Positions 35,000-47,164 of a stretch of 64,000 nt of DNA are shown one piece after another. Source of the DNA: Oxytricha trifallax (taxonomy: Eukaryota; Ciliophora; Spirotrichea; Sporadotrichida; Oxytrichidae); contig ARYC01001382.1 of NCBI GenBank assembly GCA_000711775.1, positions 43,808 to 107,807 on the forward strand, given 5' to 3'. The position numbers and the translations under genes are program-made. How positions within the stretch are numbered: position 1 is the first letter of the stretch; each line of letters starts with the position of its first letter. Below the pieces are notes generated by a model. The model saw only the letters and a list, made by a program, of their open reading frames with translations. It was not told where the DNA came from and did no database searches.

Positions 35000-37900
35000 G
35001 TTTATAATTCTATTTGTTTTAATTAAACAAGCTTTTCAATAAATTAAATAGCTAAAAATAAGTATAGAAAGAAAAATATATAATATTATTGAAAAAATAG
35101 AAAATAATAGGAAATTGCATAATATTAAAATACAAAAAACTGGCATTATTTTAAAGTATTAAATTTAATTACAAGTGATTACAAAAAATGCCTTAATGAC
35201 AAGCGCAATAATACAGATATTTCTCTAATTTTTTTAACTGCCATTATTATTTATATCTTATAAAATATTTATTTTAGTAATTTCTAAAATAATTCTATTT
35301 GAGCGAAGCAACTGCTTCAATTATTAATTCAATAGATATTTTCGTTTTTGTGTTTTTGTTATATATTGGACGTAATAAATTTATGACATTTCCTTCGTTG
35401 ATTCATTCTTAACTTGCCTATTCTACTTTTTTAACCCAATTTTTATATAAAATTGCTTCACCAAACTTTTATTGAGTTATATTTAATCACTATAAAAATT
35501 TGAGGTAAGTATTAATCATAATAATAAAGTACAATAAATGTATAATGAATTACTTGAAAAAGTTATTTGTAAAAGTAACATCACTTCCCCATTTTAGTTT
35601 AGTGTAATGAAATGATAATCTGTTTTAAATATACATACAAATAAATTTTAATTTAAAAAAATTCATATACAATACCAAAAATAATAAAATTAAGATATAG
35701 TAAAAATTATTAGTATTAATTCCAAAGTCATTGCTTCTATGTAGATAAAAAAAGATGTTGTATCTTAGGTTCCTTGAAAAGAGAAAGAGATATATTATAT
35801 TGTTAATATTATTTCAACTTTTAAATACAAATATTTACTTAAATTATGATTGGTTTAACCAAAGGGTCATTCCTCAAAAATTATATTTATATATGTTTGT
35901 AAATTTATATTTGTCACTTAAGAAGTATCAATATCACACAAAAAAATCTACAACTAAAACAAAATTAAAAAAGACACTGAATTTCTAAAATAAAATTATT
36001 TGCAATTATAATCAAGTATTTCTAAGAGAATTTAATATCAAAATAATAGCTAATGTTAAAATTATCAATGCAATAATGTCAACATATTGCTGATTTTTAT
36101 CAAATTAATTCGAAATATTATTTAACAAATTAATTATAAAACAATAGATTTTTAAGCAAGAATTATATATGTATGTCATCAATTTCTGAATTAATTATGA
36201 ATTCAGAACAAATTAAGCTTTATAATTATTATTATTAACACACTTTAAAATATACTATATATAAAAAGGAGAGTATAGAATTTCCGAATAGCTTTAATTA
36301 ATAGACTAACATTAATTAAGCTCTTTTGATCGCATTCAAATAATAACAAATTCTTAAAAATATATTTAAAAAGCAATTATGAATAATAAAAGAATGATTT
36401 TTAATGGGAAAATGCTAAATAGTTAAAATAAAATATAGATGTAAATAGAATTAAATAAATATGATAAATTAATATAACAAAAGTTTGAGATGAGTTTTTG
36501 CACAATTCTTACATTTTCTCAAAAAGACCATAGAGTATTTCACTTTTACAAATATCAAATTAATTATCCTGAGAAATGTAAAATGTTAAATATTAAATAT
36601 GCTCCTAATTTACAAAAAAAATTAGCCTTATATGAAGTTAAAAGTAGACTTTTGTTAATATTCCAATTTCTAAATGAATGATCCCTCAGAATTTAAAAAA
36701 TTTCTATTTAAATTTTAATTTTGAAATACCAAGATTTTTAAAGGTTACAAAAAGAATATTCTTTAATATTTATATAAATTATGACAATAATTAGTATTGT
36801 TAAAGTTTAAAATAATAATACTTAAATTATAATAAGATTCTGCGATTTGAAACTTTTGAAACCTGAGAGCGAAAAAATATAATTTTTAGATATAAGATCT
36901 ACAAACTAATTTGTAAATTCTAGAATACCAATGGAATAGAAAATATCAATAATAACAATAATGTAAATTTTAACCTAAAAGTATAGTTCTTGAAACTAAT
37001 GACTTTGAGCAGTATATACTCGCATTTGAAATAAGAGCTTGAATGAGCTTTTTAAGGAATAAAATTAATATATAGGAATATACAAAAACTAATATATAAA
37101 TAAATTTACAAATCTATTAACTTGAATTGTTAGAAAGTAATCCATAAGGCATTAAATAAATAATGGATTTTAATTGTTATATCGTGCAAATAATAAGTTT
37201 TATATGCTTTAATAAATTAGAGTTCAAGTTTTACCATATCATTTCTCATTTTATAAAGAATATGTAGAATCTTTTGTTTAATGTTGCAAAGATGCTTTAT
37301 TTTTGCCTACCACATAATCTATATGTCTTTTTTATATGAAATCGATTTTTAGTATTATTTAGTAACCTAAATTGATCTTATTAAAATACTTTTTTTTACT
37401 TTGATTATCTAATAGTATCTTTCTTTTAGTATATTTGTAGTTTTCCATTTATATATATAGATATTTTCCTTTTTTCCATTTAGTTTTAATAATTAAATTA
37501 TAACTTAATATTTATTTTTTTAATTAATTCTTTATTTTAATTTAAAGTATTCTTATAAGCCATTCCTGTTCATTTTTTATAAAATATATTAAATAGATTA
37601 TTTTAATTAAACTTTTTGTTTACTAATAGTTTGAATACTATATTTTTAAATAATTATTAAACATAGTTTTATCTTAATTTTGGGAATTTACTGTTTTTGG
37701 ATTAATTAGATCAATTATAGAATTCACAGAAAATATTATGCGTTAATTTTTGTCATTAATACTAGTATAAATATTTAAAAACAATTATAATTTTATAAAT
37801 ATAAAAGTTACCTTAATTTATATTTTTTAATAAAATTATTGTTTTTAGTTGTTAAACAATTTAATAATGAAATGGAGCTACCTTTTTCTAGAATTTTAAA

Positions 37901-39355
37901 CATGGTATATTTTAATTACATAGAAGGAAGCTAAAAATTACGTTTTAAATTTAGATAATATATTTCAGTAAAGATTTACTTATGTTCAGAATATAATTTC
38001 TTTGGAAGAATAAAATATTTGTGTGGATAACATTAAATCACAGAAGAAATTTACAGTAGATATAACCAACAGTTATTTAAAGAAAATGAATTTATATAAA
38101 TTAAATTAATATATAAAAATTATTAACATTTTTAATGAGTAGAGTACTTTTATACATTGTAAATCTTTATTTATTGATACATCAAAATAGATATATTTTA
38201 AATGCCTTATACCCTATAAAGTTTGGATATTTTATATATATATAATTTCGTGACATTAGAGGCAATTAAGGTAAATTTAATTATTTTATATTGATTTTTG
38301 ATTTTTACTATTTATTAAAGCATCTAAATAATTTGAAAATTTCAATTTTAAATTAAATTCATATATAATTTCTAGATTTTTTACATAAAATTATGGTCAC
38401 TTTAATTCTATTAATTCTACTTTCTTATTTAAATTGTAAATATGAGACTTTATATAAGACTTATATATTTATCACAAAATAATTAAATATTTTAATGATG
38501 TTTTTAATTAGTTTAAAAGACCAAAATTGTTATAATAAATATTGATCTTACTCACCTTACATATAAAAATTAGAAAACTCAACACAATTAAATCAATTTT
38601 AAATGAACATTTCTACTTTTAAATAATTTAGGTCAATTTATGGATTTCAAAACTTGCAAGCAGATAAAGAATAAATCATTTAATTATCATTTGAAGCAAT
38701 GGCTGCCCTCACTTTTAAACTTGTCTCATTATTTATTGATAAATAATTTATATTAAAAACTAATCATGCCAACTTCTTAAATTGAAGCAGTAAATTGCAG
38801 TGCAATAAATAAGAGGGAGTTTAATTGAAAATTAAGAAAAATATGTAAAACCTTCGCCTTCCTGAGTAAAGAGCATCAAAAGTTAACATCATCATAATAT
38901 TAATCTGCTATTATTGAGTCTGAAATAGGATGTCTGATGAGTTCAGGGATTAAAAATCATATTAATCTTTGGATCATCCTGCAAGCAATAAACTCTTTGC
39001 AAGTTTTTATTAGAGAGATATATTTCCTTTTCTCAATCTAATATGCTTTTCTTAATAGTTGACTGTAAAATACTTTGCATGAAAAAGCTTACAAAGAGTA
39101 ACACTCATTGTTATTAGTGAATATGCATATAAAGTATTGCACTTTTGGGCTTTTTTTTATAATGAGCAGTTCCAAAATAAATTTGTTGGTGAAAATATAG
39201 ATTTAAGTAGAATTTAAAGATCAGATAGCAAAAACATGCTGCTAAAGGCAGATGATTTTATACAAAAAATAACGAGCTAAATGTATGATTGTAGAAATCA
39301 AATTGAATTTAATGAGAATACTTACTATAATATTAAAATGTAAAATTATCAAAAA
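35000..39355. other. Long AT-rich stretch without genes
   Basis: Over four kilobases are near 80% A+T. The open frames here translate to Ile/Tyr/Lys/Phe-rich low-complexity sequence. I see no inverted repeats or RNA genes. Confidence 0.55.
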
Positions 39356-39359
39356 GTGA

Positions 39360-39500
39360 TTAGACTTTCTCATCTTCATCATCTTATTTATTTTTAGTAT
39401 TTTTGTGGTCTTCTAATTCTACTCTCCGTGTAGTCATGTGAAGCACCTATCTGTCTTGTGTCACCTGTGGTCTTATCAGGTAGGACCACTAAAAATGATA
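39360..39500 (-). pseudogene. Gene 3' fragment, paralogous to 44.2 kb
   Basis: The minus strand reads VVLPDKTTGDTRQIGASHDY, then shifts to an acidic tail (DDEDEKV). The nucleotides GATAAGACCA, GGTGCTTCA and AGAATTAGAAGACC align with 44183-44320. No domain is recognised. Confidence 0.4.
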
Positions 39501-39734
39501 AATTTACTATTTGATACTTACATTTTATCTGAGTTTTCAGCTGCATCGATAACGATAATTTTTATTTGCTACGTTTTTTTTTTCAATTTAAATAATTTTT
39601 TATTTAAAATAATAATATAAGGCTTTGGCATCATATCACTTCACTAATTTCTATATTTAAATAAAGAGGATTAAAATAAATAATTGATTGATAATAATAA
39701 AATAGTAGCAATCAAATATATATATTTATATAAA

Positions 39735-39870
39735 AACGTTTCATCATCATCATCACAGTTATAACTGATGTCATCCTAATTTATCTTCTTTTCTCGTCTT
39801 TCTTGTCTCCTTTCTAGATGTCTTTGTGAATTTTGCTTCTTCCACTTTTGCCACTGAACTTAGTAAAAAA
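39735..39870 (-). pseudogene. Short charged coding-like fragment
   Basis: The minus strand reads SVAKVEEAKFTKTSRKETRK followed by an acidic run (CDDDDET) in another frame. The basic-then-acidic pattern resembles the ends of the neighbouring fragments at 39.4 and 44.2 kb. The family is unknown. Confidence 0.3.
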
Positions 39871-40084
39871 TCCTAAAAAATAAAAATTTAGATTTCCTTT
39901 TTGTAGCTTATTTTTATTGAATGAACAATAACTCACAGCAGTTTTATTTTCACTTTTTTAATTATAAATAAACAAAAACCCCAAGAATGAATTTTAAACA
40001 AAATTTAAGAATGTAAAGTTTTAATTAAAATCGAATATTTAAGTATGTTGAAATCTATCTATAGAGTGGATAACCTATTTAGGC

Positions 40085-40560
40085 AGAAGAAGACAATTAT
40101 TCTTTCTTATTCCTTTCTTTTATTCTTTAGTCCTCTTATTATATTTTCTAATTGATTCATTTCCTATTGTTGTCCATTCTTATCTATGGTTGTGGGCTTT
40201 ACCAAAAATTTCTAAATATTTACCGTGAGGGCACATTGTTTCAATAATTTCATAAAGTTAATCAGGCTTCCTAGTCCCTATCTTACTTATTCTACTATAA
40301 TATTTTGAGCATTGTGAGTGTGAGAAATTATTCTCAGGTTTTTGAACGAGCTCTTTTTCTTAGCTACCAATCAAAATTCGATAAAATGTCTAAGATAGTA
40401 ACCTATATTATTTCTTAAGAGTCCATCTTTTCTCATTTTTACCCAAATGATCACTCAGATCACTTTAAACCTCTCTAAATCTTTGAGAATATGCTCTTAC
40501 TTGTGTATAAAGGTAGAATTTAAACAGCTTGTATAATTATTAATAGTATTTATTAAATGA
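40085..40560 (-). pseudogene. MT-A70 family N6-adenine methyltransferase relic
   Basis: The minus strand carries, in order, VIIWVKMRKDGLLRNNIGYY then LRHFIEF (equivalent to the W-V-K...H-x-x-E-x-C-L block), RILIGSQEKE, KPDQLYEIIETMCPHGKYLE and IFGKAHNHRQEWTTIGNE. This matches the C-terminal half of MT-A70 proteins (K-P-x-E-L-Y-x-I-I-E, E-x-F-x-R-x-H-N, G-W-x-T-x-G-N). A frameshift and TGA fall at the E-x-C-L site (about 40320-40330), and another TGA lies before IIWVK. The DPPW catalytic motif is not visible upstream (40560-40690), so the N-terminal half is lost or separated. Family members methylate adenine N6 in RNA or, in ciliates, DNA. It lies divergent to the kinase relic starting at 40765. 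Confidence 0.7.
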
Positions 40561-40764
40561 GCGGTAACTTACTTAGAAAAGCGGCATTGCTTAACATTAG
40601 CCAGTAAAAACTTTCTTTCATGAATCAAAAGAAAATTGAGACTTGTGATGCCTCAACCTAATATGAACCTTAAATTTTATTCCCTTAGGTCTCTGACTTT
40701 GAATAACAATTCAATTGTTATATAAATGCAGAGCTAAGATATTCAATGCGAGGTACCAATAAAA

Positions 40765-41995
40765 ATGGCTAAAGAGGAGGAAGAGAAAAAAGAAATAAAG
40801 ATAGAACATTTTTGTGAAGATGTTAGAAGAATTTTACTTATAAATCTGCTCTCAAACGTCATATCTTAGGGCAGCATTCTAACAAGCCCAAAGCTCTATC
40901 TTAAGCATGATAAGATAGATGGGAAATATGTCATAAGTAATACAATCATTCAAGGGATCTAAAAGTTCACCTTGAAAAACTCCATGGTAAGAAGTTTGAG
41001 GTCATAGATCCTAAGACTGGTGAAGTATTTCTTCAGAAAAAAAAGCCAAGAGACCCTTTAGAATCTCTGGACCAAAGAGTTAAGAAAGAGAATAAACTCA
41101 TTAAAGCAGTGAGAAACGAGAAACCTCCCTGCCTCTGAGAAAGTAAAAATTACTTTCAAAATGCATTCACTCAAGCTTCCAGTATTGAATATAATTGGCC
41201 TAACTGAGTGCAAAAGGTTATCTTATTCTTGAGGATATATTTGAGAAAAAAGTCATAACTGATTAGCAGTTTGCTTCCAAGATTTATCCATTTAATTACT
41301 TTAAATGCGATGACAAGTATCAAATGGAGTTTGTCAATGAGTATCAAGCTCTTACTAAAGCAAGGGATAGAAATAGCAGATTTATAATTAAACTTGAAGC
41401 AATTCTCATTGCTTAAAATCATGTAGCTTTTCGCTTACCTTTATATTAAATGACATTAAGAGACTATATTCAAGACTAAAGGTGTCCAAAGTAACTACCT
41501 CTTATTCTAACAAATGTCTGCAATGGTATTGATGAGCTTTATACTTTAGGATACTTGGACATAGATTTAAAGCCTGAAAACAAAATGCTGGACTTTTCAC
41601 CTCTCAAAGTGGTAATAATAGACTTCAATAGATCGTAGAGAGTTGAGGCTTCAGGATGGCCAACGTTCGTGGCACTCCTAGATATTTTCCAGAGAGAGAA
41701 GACTGGAGGGATGGAGATATTAAGTGGGATATATGGGCTCTAGCAGCAATAATAATAGAGTGTGATATGCAAAGAAATGACTATTACAGATGTAGAAGAG
41801 AAAAAGATTCAAAGCAAAGAATCCAGCTGTATATAGAGCAAAATAAGATAAAAGGTAAAATGACAGATATGGCTGAGTAAATTATCCTGAAGCCTAACAA
41901 CAGAGCAGATCATACAATCGACTAGATAATTAGTTGGTTAGGAGAAATTAAGTTTAGAAAGTTGCCTCATGATGCCAAGGTATTGTTTGAGTGAA
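40765..41995 (+). pseudogene. Protein kinase relic (TBE-type)
   Basis: From ATG 40765 the frame opens MAKEEEEKKEIKIEHFCEDV. After a frameshift it reads KLHGKKFEVIDPKTGEVFLQ, a lobe like a kinase N-terminus. Further on come LDIDLKPENKML (the catalytic loop, with D-x-K-P-E-N kept) and VVIIDFNRS (Asp-Phe-Asn where Asp-Phe-Gly is usual). After another shift VRGTPRYFPEREDWRDGDIK (activation segment and a P-E motif) and WDIWALAAIIIECDM (the D-x-W-A helix) follow, then about 110 C-terminal residues. Several TGA codons and shifts make it dead. It ends about 70 bases before a TBE terminus. I recall that one TBE gene, the 57-kDa ORF, has a kinase domain, so this is probably that gene. Confidence 0.65.
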
Positions 41996-42064
41996 TAGTT
42001 AAAATAAAGCACCTCTAATACACACTAATATACATTACATTTAAACATTAAACCCCTACATAAA

Positions 42065-42143
42065 CCCTAATAAAGTATGCACTAATAGTCTACTTTTATC
42101 AATCAAAAACTCAATCAAACTACTGAAAGGGTTTTGGGGTTTT
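42065..42143 (-). mobile_element. TBE terminal inverted repeat (right end)
   Basis: The sequence ends GGGTTTTGGGGTTTT (42129-42143), G4T4 telomere-like sequence pointing outward. Its reverse complement, AAAACCCCAAAACCC...TTTTGATTGATAAAAGTAGACTATTA, aligns with 60978-61070. Short telomere-sequence ends followed by a conserved inner part are diagnostic of Oxytricha TBE transposons. The matching left end of this copy was not found. Confidence 0.8.
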
Positions 42144-42149
42144 GATTCC

Positions 42150-42725
42150 TAAATTTTAATATAAAATTTCAAAAAGTTTAAGAACATAAGTCTGCTAAAA
42201 CTAAATCAAAATTTAACTTATACTTTATTCATATATATTTATGATTTAGTTTATAATATTATAATAGTTTTATGCATAATGCTTATTAATTAAGTTCTTA
42301 ATATTTAATCAAATTGAAAATGCATAGTATTTCTGATCTTTATACATTTCTAAATACAGATTCATGAATGATTAAAAATTATATAGTAAAAACAAGTAAT
42401 TTATTTAAATTAATACAAGAATAATTATGATAAAAAATGTTTAAAATCTACTAATCTTTTAAATTATTAAATTGATAAACGCTAATTAATAAGGCAGAAA
42501 AAATTATAATCATAAAAACTATCAATTATTAATGTAAAACAATCATATAGGTATATATATAGTAAATTCTTAAAAGTGAGATATAAATAGCAAATTTTTC
42601 TTACTTTTGCCAACACTTTTACTAACTAACTTAAAACGCGTCCTTGATATTTAATTAGAAATTATATTGATTATAAGTGAATAATATTACATCAAAATAT
42701 ATTTCTAAAACTTGAATATTCAAAG
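42150..42725. other. AT-rich DNA, nothing recognised
   Basis: No supported gene or element was found between the TBE end and the next relic. Confidence 0.5.
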
Positions 42726-42729
42726 ATTT

Positions 42730-43735
42730 TTTGATAATTAGCTTCATTCCCAGCTAACCTAAACTTCTTGCTGTTTATTATAGTTTACGTGCCATTCCTT
42801 TTCGACACTATACCAATGGCTTCCTGTGGATGCTGAATATCTCCATTTTGTTCCTTGGCCCTTGCCATAACGACATTGCTTCAGTAGACAAGATTTTAGG
42901 GTTAATCAAGTGTAGGACGTCATCATCATAAAATGCATTGAATTTTGAATTAATAAATACTTATTTTATTTATATTTTTATGTTTATTTTATTGTGACTT
43001 CAATTGTTAAATTAATTATATTTTGATTAGCTATGTAAATAAAGTGATTGATGCAGTGAAACTTGACTATCAGGTATCATTTTATAAAAAATTCTTAATA
43101 TGTTATATAAGCTAACCAAATTGTAGTTAATTAAGCAATAGAAATCATTATAAAATAAACATAAAAATAGAAATAAAATTAGTATTTATTTGTTCAAAAT
43201 TCAATGCATTTTATGATGTTGATGTCAAGTGATACTATCTATGATCAGGGTTTAAACAGATTGTTTGAAAGGTCGATTAAGAGCTAATTTATGAGTTAGA
43301 GTAAGTCGCTTTGATGTTTTAATGATTTTTAGAACATTATAAGTGAAATTAAGAAATGTTATTAGTGGCCTTCCAGGAGGTAAATAACCGTTTTTTCAAT
43401 CATTTATATCAATAGAAAATGCTCGGAGATCTGCACAGGAACTGGTATATAACTCTCTAATATGGCCACGAATTAGATCATTTCCTAGCTTGCATTTTCT
43501 TTAGTCCTACCTAAGCCTGCATGAAGTCTGATTTTTGTAAAACAATTTAGGTTTTTTACACCACATAATCAAGAATTATCCTTGTTTGATTCTTTGAACA
43601 ATCTATATGAATTGTATCTTGAATTTATATCAGTATTTGAGATATTTCTCTTTAAGCGGACAAGAGGCTGATGCTTCTTTACATGTGCTCTCGAATGACT
43701 ATTCTTGAAGGGCCTCAAGGTCTCATTCACCCATT
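42730..43735 (-). pseudogene. Gene relic split by a 0.3-kb inverted-repeat insert
   Basis: On the minus strand one frame runs from about 43735 to 43232 with DLEALQEQSFESTCKEASAS, WCKKPKLFYKNQTSCRLRQD, LIRGHIRELYTSSCADLRAF, NGYLPPGRPLITFLNFTYNV and HKLALNRPFKQSVQTLIIDS. Removing the insert at one copy of CAAGTG continues the same frame into RYGKGQGTKWRYSASTGSHW and YSVEKEWHVNYNK, ending in TGA near 42735. Four TGA codons occur in frame but I needed no frameshift. The family is not recognised. The undisturbed frame suggests either recent decay or a TGA that is read in some stage; TAA-to-TGA change at Gln codons is the simplest explanation. Confidence 0.5.
42913..43226. mobile_element. About 0.31-kb inverted-repeat insert (MITE or IES)
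   Basis: The arms of about 75-85 bp start GACGTCATCATCATAAAATGC on the left (42916) and GACATCAACATCATAAAATGC on the right read in reverse (43226). Both continue with ATTGAATTTTGAA and AATAAATAC. CAAGTG flanks both sides (42907-42912 and 43226-43231). The insert has no gene and splits a reading frame that is continuous without it. Confidence 0.8.
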
Positions 43736-43869
43736 AATTCATCTTTAACAATAATTTTCAAAGTTTAATAACTTTAAGTATTTTGAATAGGTCTAAGTCC
43801 CATTAATTAAAACAAAGGTGCCTTTTATAAATTTATATAATTAAATATATTTTTTAAATTGAAATTGAG

Positions 43870-44090
43870 TCTAAAGCAAATAAGGCCAAGGATCCCTCTC
43901 AACAGAATAACCAATAAGTATCACTTGGCAAGGGAGAAGCTCACAGAGTGCGATACATTATTGACTCCAATGTCATCGGAGGAACATCATGCACATTGAT
44001 GTTACCCAAGAAAACGAGCCCATAAGAAAGCATGTGTTGTTGAGCACTCACATGTCTATATTCCAAGGACCGAAATAGAGTTAATACATT
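43870..44090 (+). pseudogene. Gene fragment, unknown product
   Basis: The plus strand reads KANKAKDPSQQNNQQVSLGK, GEAHRVRYIIDSNVIGG and TSCTLMLPKKTSP, then loses frame; a second frame gives DVTQENEPIRKHVLLSTHMS. Higher G+C than the flanks and balanced composition suggest real coding origin. The family is not recognised. Confidence 0.4.
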
Positions 44091-44179
44091 TATTATTTAT
44101 AATATTAAAATTATGTATTAATAATTAATTTATTAACATTATAATTATTAATTATTATACTAATCAATTTGTTTTATTT

Positions 44180-44320
44180 AGTCCTTCATCCTCATCATCT
44201 TCATTATAAATATCGTTGAAGTCTTCTAAGTCCTCTCTTTCTGTTTCAAATGAAGCACTAGCCACTAGTCCTACTGCTCATATGGTCTTAACAGATAGAA
44301 CCTTCAAAAAGAAACACTCT
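44180..44320 (-). pseudogene. Gene 3' fragment with acidic tail
   Basis: The minus strand reads VLSVKTI, TGA, AVGLVASASFETEREDLEDF and NDIYNEDDEDEGLNK. It aligns at the nucleotide level with 39360-39500. The acidic C-terminus is typical of nuclear proteins, but no domain is recognised. Confidence 0.4.
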
Positions 44321-44404
44321 TTTTTATACTTACAATTTATTTGTGCTCTTATTTATAAGTATACTTTTTAATAGTTTTCTATTGATTTCTTATTTTGAAT
44401 TAAA

Positions 44405-44665
44405 ATTTATATGAATGAGTAGAGACTACTACTTAACGACCACCTTAACTAGAACATCTACTCTGGTGCATGCTAAGGTTTAGTCAGGAATGAAGAGATT
44501 AATCCAAATGACACAGAAGCCCTGGACAGTAAGTAGTTCGCAAGATACTCAAGAACACAACAAAATGAAAAATCTCAAGAGAAGGCAGGTAACTAGCACG
44601 AGGAAGGAAATCAAGAGAAGTAAGAGTATGAGAACATGAGACCATGATGGAGGAACAGAGTGAAG
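44405..44665 (+). pseudogene. Gene fragment, unknown product
   Basis: One plus frame reads RLLLNDHLNQNIYSGACQGL, VRNEEINPNDTEALDSKQFA and RYSRTQQNEKSQEKAGNQHE up to TGA. It is hydrophilic and rich in Asn, Gln and Glu, with no recognised motif. It lies 85 bases right of the acidic-tail fragment on the opposite strand. Confidence 0.4.
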
Positions 44666-45499
44666 ACAGAGTTAAATTCTATGAGAGTATAATAACAACA
44701 CAAAATTTACTCAACTCATAAAAGAGTACCAAATATACAGCTTCTAAGCTATAGATAAAATAAGTAAAATTTAATTAATATTGATTAAATTCCTCATTAA
44801 CAATCATCTCAAATCTTGATAGTTTTAATAACCTAATAAATAAGAATAAATTTACTCAAATTCTATTTGCTGTGACATCTTTTATAATTTTAATTTTCTT
44901 AAAGTTAATTTCTCAATTCATGTAAAAATTATTATGAAACTAATTTAATTGATTAGGAACTTATAAATTATTTAAAAATTAAAAACAAACTTTATTTTAA
45001 ATAATAAAATTGACAGGACAACTTCTCTTATAAATCATCATGCTATTAAAACATATTCGTGCAAAAAATAAACTAACTGCTTGTAATAAAAATATTCCAC
45101 CCCCACTAGTCGATATATTGTTCACTGATAACTAATAGTTCAACACCAAATGACTAATTATAATTTTATTTAAATCGATTAAGTTAACATTATATTATAT
45201 TAAATTTACATTTATGTGTGTTTAAGTATTTAATGAGATTTAATAATTTAAATGCAAGATAATATTTAGTTGATTTCTTTTTAATTAATTATTGTTTTTG
45301 TCACTGCTCGATAAGTTACAACTTTATGAATCTGGCTACAGTTAGTATGAAGAATCCTCTCTCAGGCAAGTAGTGAGGAACTTATTGATAATTCGAAGTT
45401 ATTCAATGGAATTATTAAAGTCTCAGAGTTAACAAATTAAAGCAATCAAGTCAATAATTATTTATTTATATACAAACGTAAAACACACACATTTAATTG

Positions 45500-45780
45500 A
45501 AAGTTTATTGAATTAATTCAAGAAGAAGTAAGTGGCAAGATTGATGAAGTAGAGAAAGCACTCTCCAATTAGTAGTATCAAGGATTTCCATATCTTCGTG
45601 TAGAAAGCACCATTCATCTACACTGCTTCACTCTGATGTAATGATTTAAGGTTGCTCTTGGGAAAGAAGGCGTTGGATTTCTCGAATAAGAGACCTAATA
45701 GTTCAGACTTGTTAGTGAGATTGGAGTTGATATGGAGAGGATAAAAGAAACAAAGCAACTAAGCTTTAATGTACTTTGAA
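45500..45780 (+). pseudogene. Gene fragment with one in-frame TGA
   Basis: One plus frame reads FIELIQEEVSGKIDEVEKAL, QYQGFPYLRVESTIHLHCFT, TGA, then FKVALGKEGVGFLEQETQQF and RLVSEIGVDMERIKETKQLS to a final TGA. The frame is maintained across the internal TGA. The family is not recognised. Confidence 0.45.
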
Positions 45781-46325
45781 ATTAACTGCTTAAATAAGCA
45801 ATAAATAGTAATTATATATTTATAAAAAAATATAATAAAAAAAAGTATATTAATATACAAATTATTTATATTTTTAGTCATTTAAATATTTAAGAATATA
45901 TGTTCAATGTAAGTGGACATAATATTTTGACATAATGAAATCTCCTATTTTAATGGTGTAAAGGCAAATGAATATAATAATGACATATGCACATAAATTT
46001 TAATAGAAAATACTGTTATATTTATAATGAATATACAATAGTTTTATTGTTTTATTAATATAATTTATTAATTACTATAAAACCTCGTGAGTAAATTTTT
46101 TTTACAAAATAAGTGATTTATAAAAGCTGCAGAAATAGAGAGATATATAAATCATTCTAAACTCATTTATCATTATTATTTAAGAAATAAAAATTAAAAA
46201 ATTAATTATTTTATTAGTTTTATGTTTTCCAGGGAGCATCTCTCACTTCCTTAGTCTTAGTTTTAAGTTTTTCTATTTAATATCTTTTACTTTATTATTA
46301 TTTTTAATTAAAAGAATTACAAGTA

Positions 46326-46780
46326 ATGGAAAAGAGCGGGGACTAGATGGAGTCAAAACATCAACAGCCAGCAGGCCGAAGAAGACTGCCAGTCTACTCG
46401 TAAAAAGAGGAAACAGTGAAACAGAATTGCCAGATATTTACGAAAGATAACTTTGAATGTTCACAAAGAAATTATAATAATTAGCAAATAAATAGTCAAA
46501 TAATACAAGTCTAATCATAAAAAAGAAGTATAAAGACATTAGTTGAGTTCGATGTATAATTGAGCATGGTCGCAAGCTTCATTTCTATCAGCCCATAAGA
46601 GAAGTTGACAGGTGGGCTAAGAGAACAGAGAGATTTGCTGAAAACCAATGGATCAAAAAGAGATCGACGATATTAACAACAAGATATAAATAAAGCATAG
46701 TTTATAAAGCTAAGTAGTAAAAAAACGATTACCTTAGATTTTATGACAACTCCAAACATGATTTATTTATGTCACACATA
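46326..46780 (+). pseudogene. Possible LINE ORF1-like fragment
   Basis: From ATG 46326 a frame of about 150 codons without TGA reads MEKSGDQMESKHQQPAGRRR, LVEFDVQLSMVASFISISP and KLTGGLREQRDLLKTNGSKR, then enters the dispersed repeat at 46772. The 18 bases before it (TAATTAAAAGAATTACAAG) also precede the relic at 50.8 kb. It lies just left of the inverted LINE segment, so an ORF1 origin is possible but unproven. Confidence 0.35.
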
Positions 46781-46905
46781 TAAATATTGTTCATTTCGAT
46801 AACCCTCATGGAGGCAATACTCTCAAACACCTTAAAGTGGTTTTATTTTTGTTCACAAAAACATTTTAATAAGTGTGAAAATAACAGTTTAAAAGGTCAT
46901 CGATG
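46772..46905. repeat. Dispersed repeat, copy 2
   Basis: GTCACACATATAAATATTGT, ACCCTCATGGAGGCAATACT and CACCTTAAAGTGGTTTTATT match the copies at 20449-20585 and 47165-47310. Confidence 0.75.
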
Positions 46906-47164
46906 TTCCCTTTTTACTAAAGAAATTAATTACCTTGAATTAAGAGACGATTACATGCATAATATTTTATTTCAATATATACTTTATGAAAGCAAAAGAT
47001 CGGCAGGAAAATAAACTAATGTGAATTTATAAGTATTTTACTCTTGCTTAATGCAGTTTTTTTTATTAAAAGCTCGCAATATAATTCACCTTGCATTTAA
47101 AGATGACAAACAAAACTTGAAAATGGTTTAAATAAACTTTTAGACAATTCAAATCATGCCATTA

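Noticed and set aside
35755..36681. Standard-code ORFs of 60-80 codons in the 35-37 kb region
   Set aside because: Their translations are low-complexity Tyr/Leu/Lys/Ile sequence, as expected from AT-rich DNA.
39970..39985. AAAAACCCCAAG as the left end of the TBE whose right end is at 42143
   Set aside because: Only the C4A4-like bases match. The following bases do not resemble the conserved TBE inner terminus seen at 42.1 and 61.0 kb.
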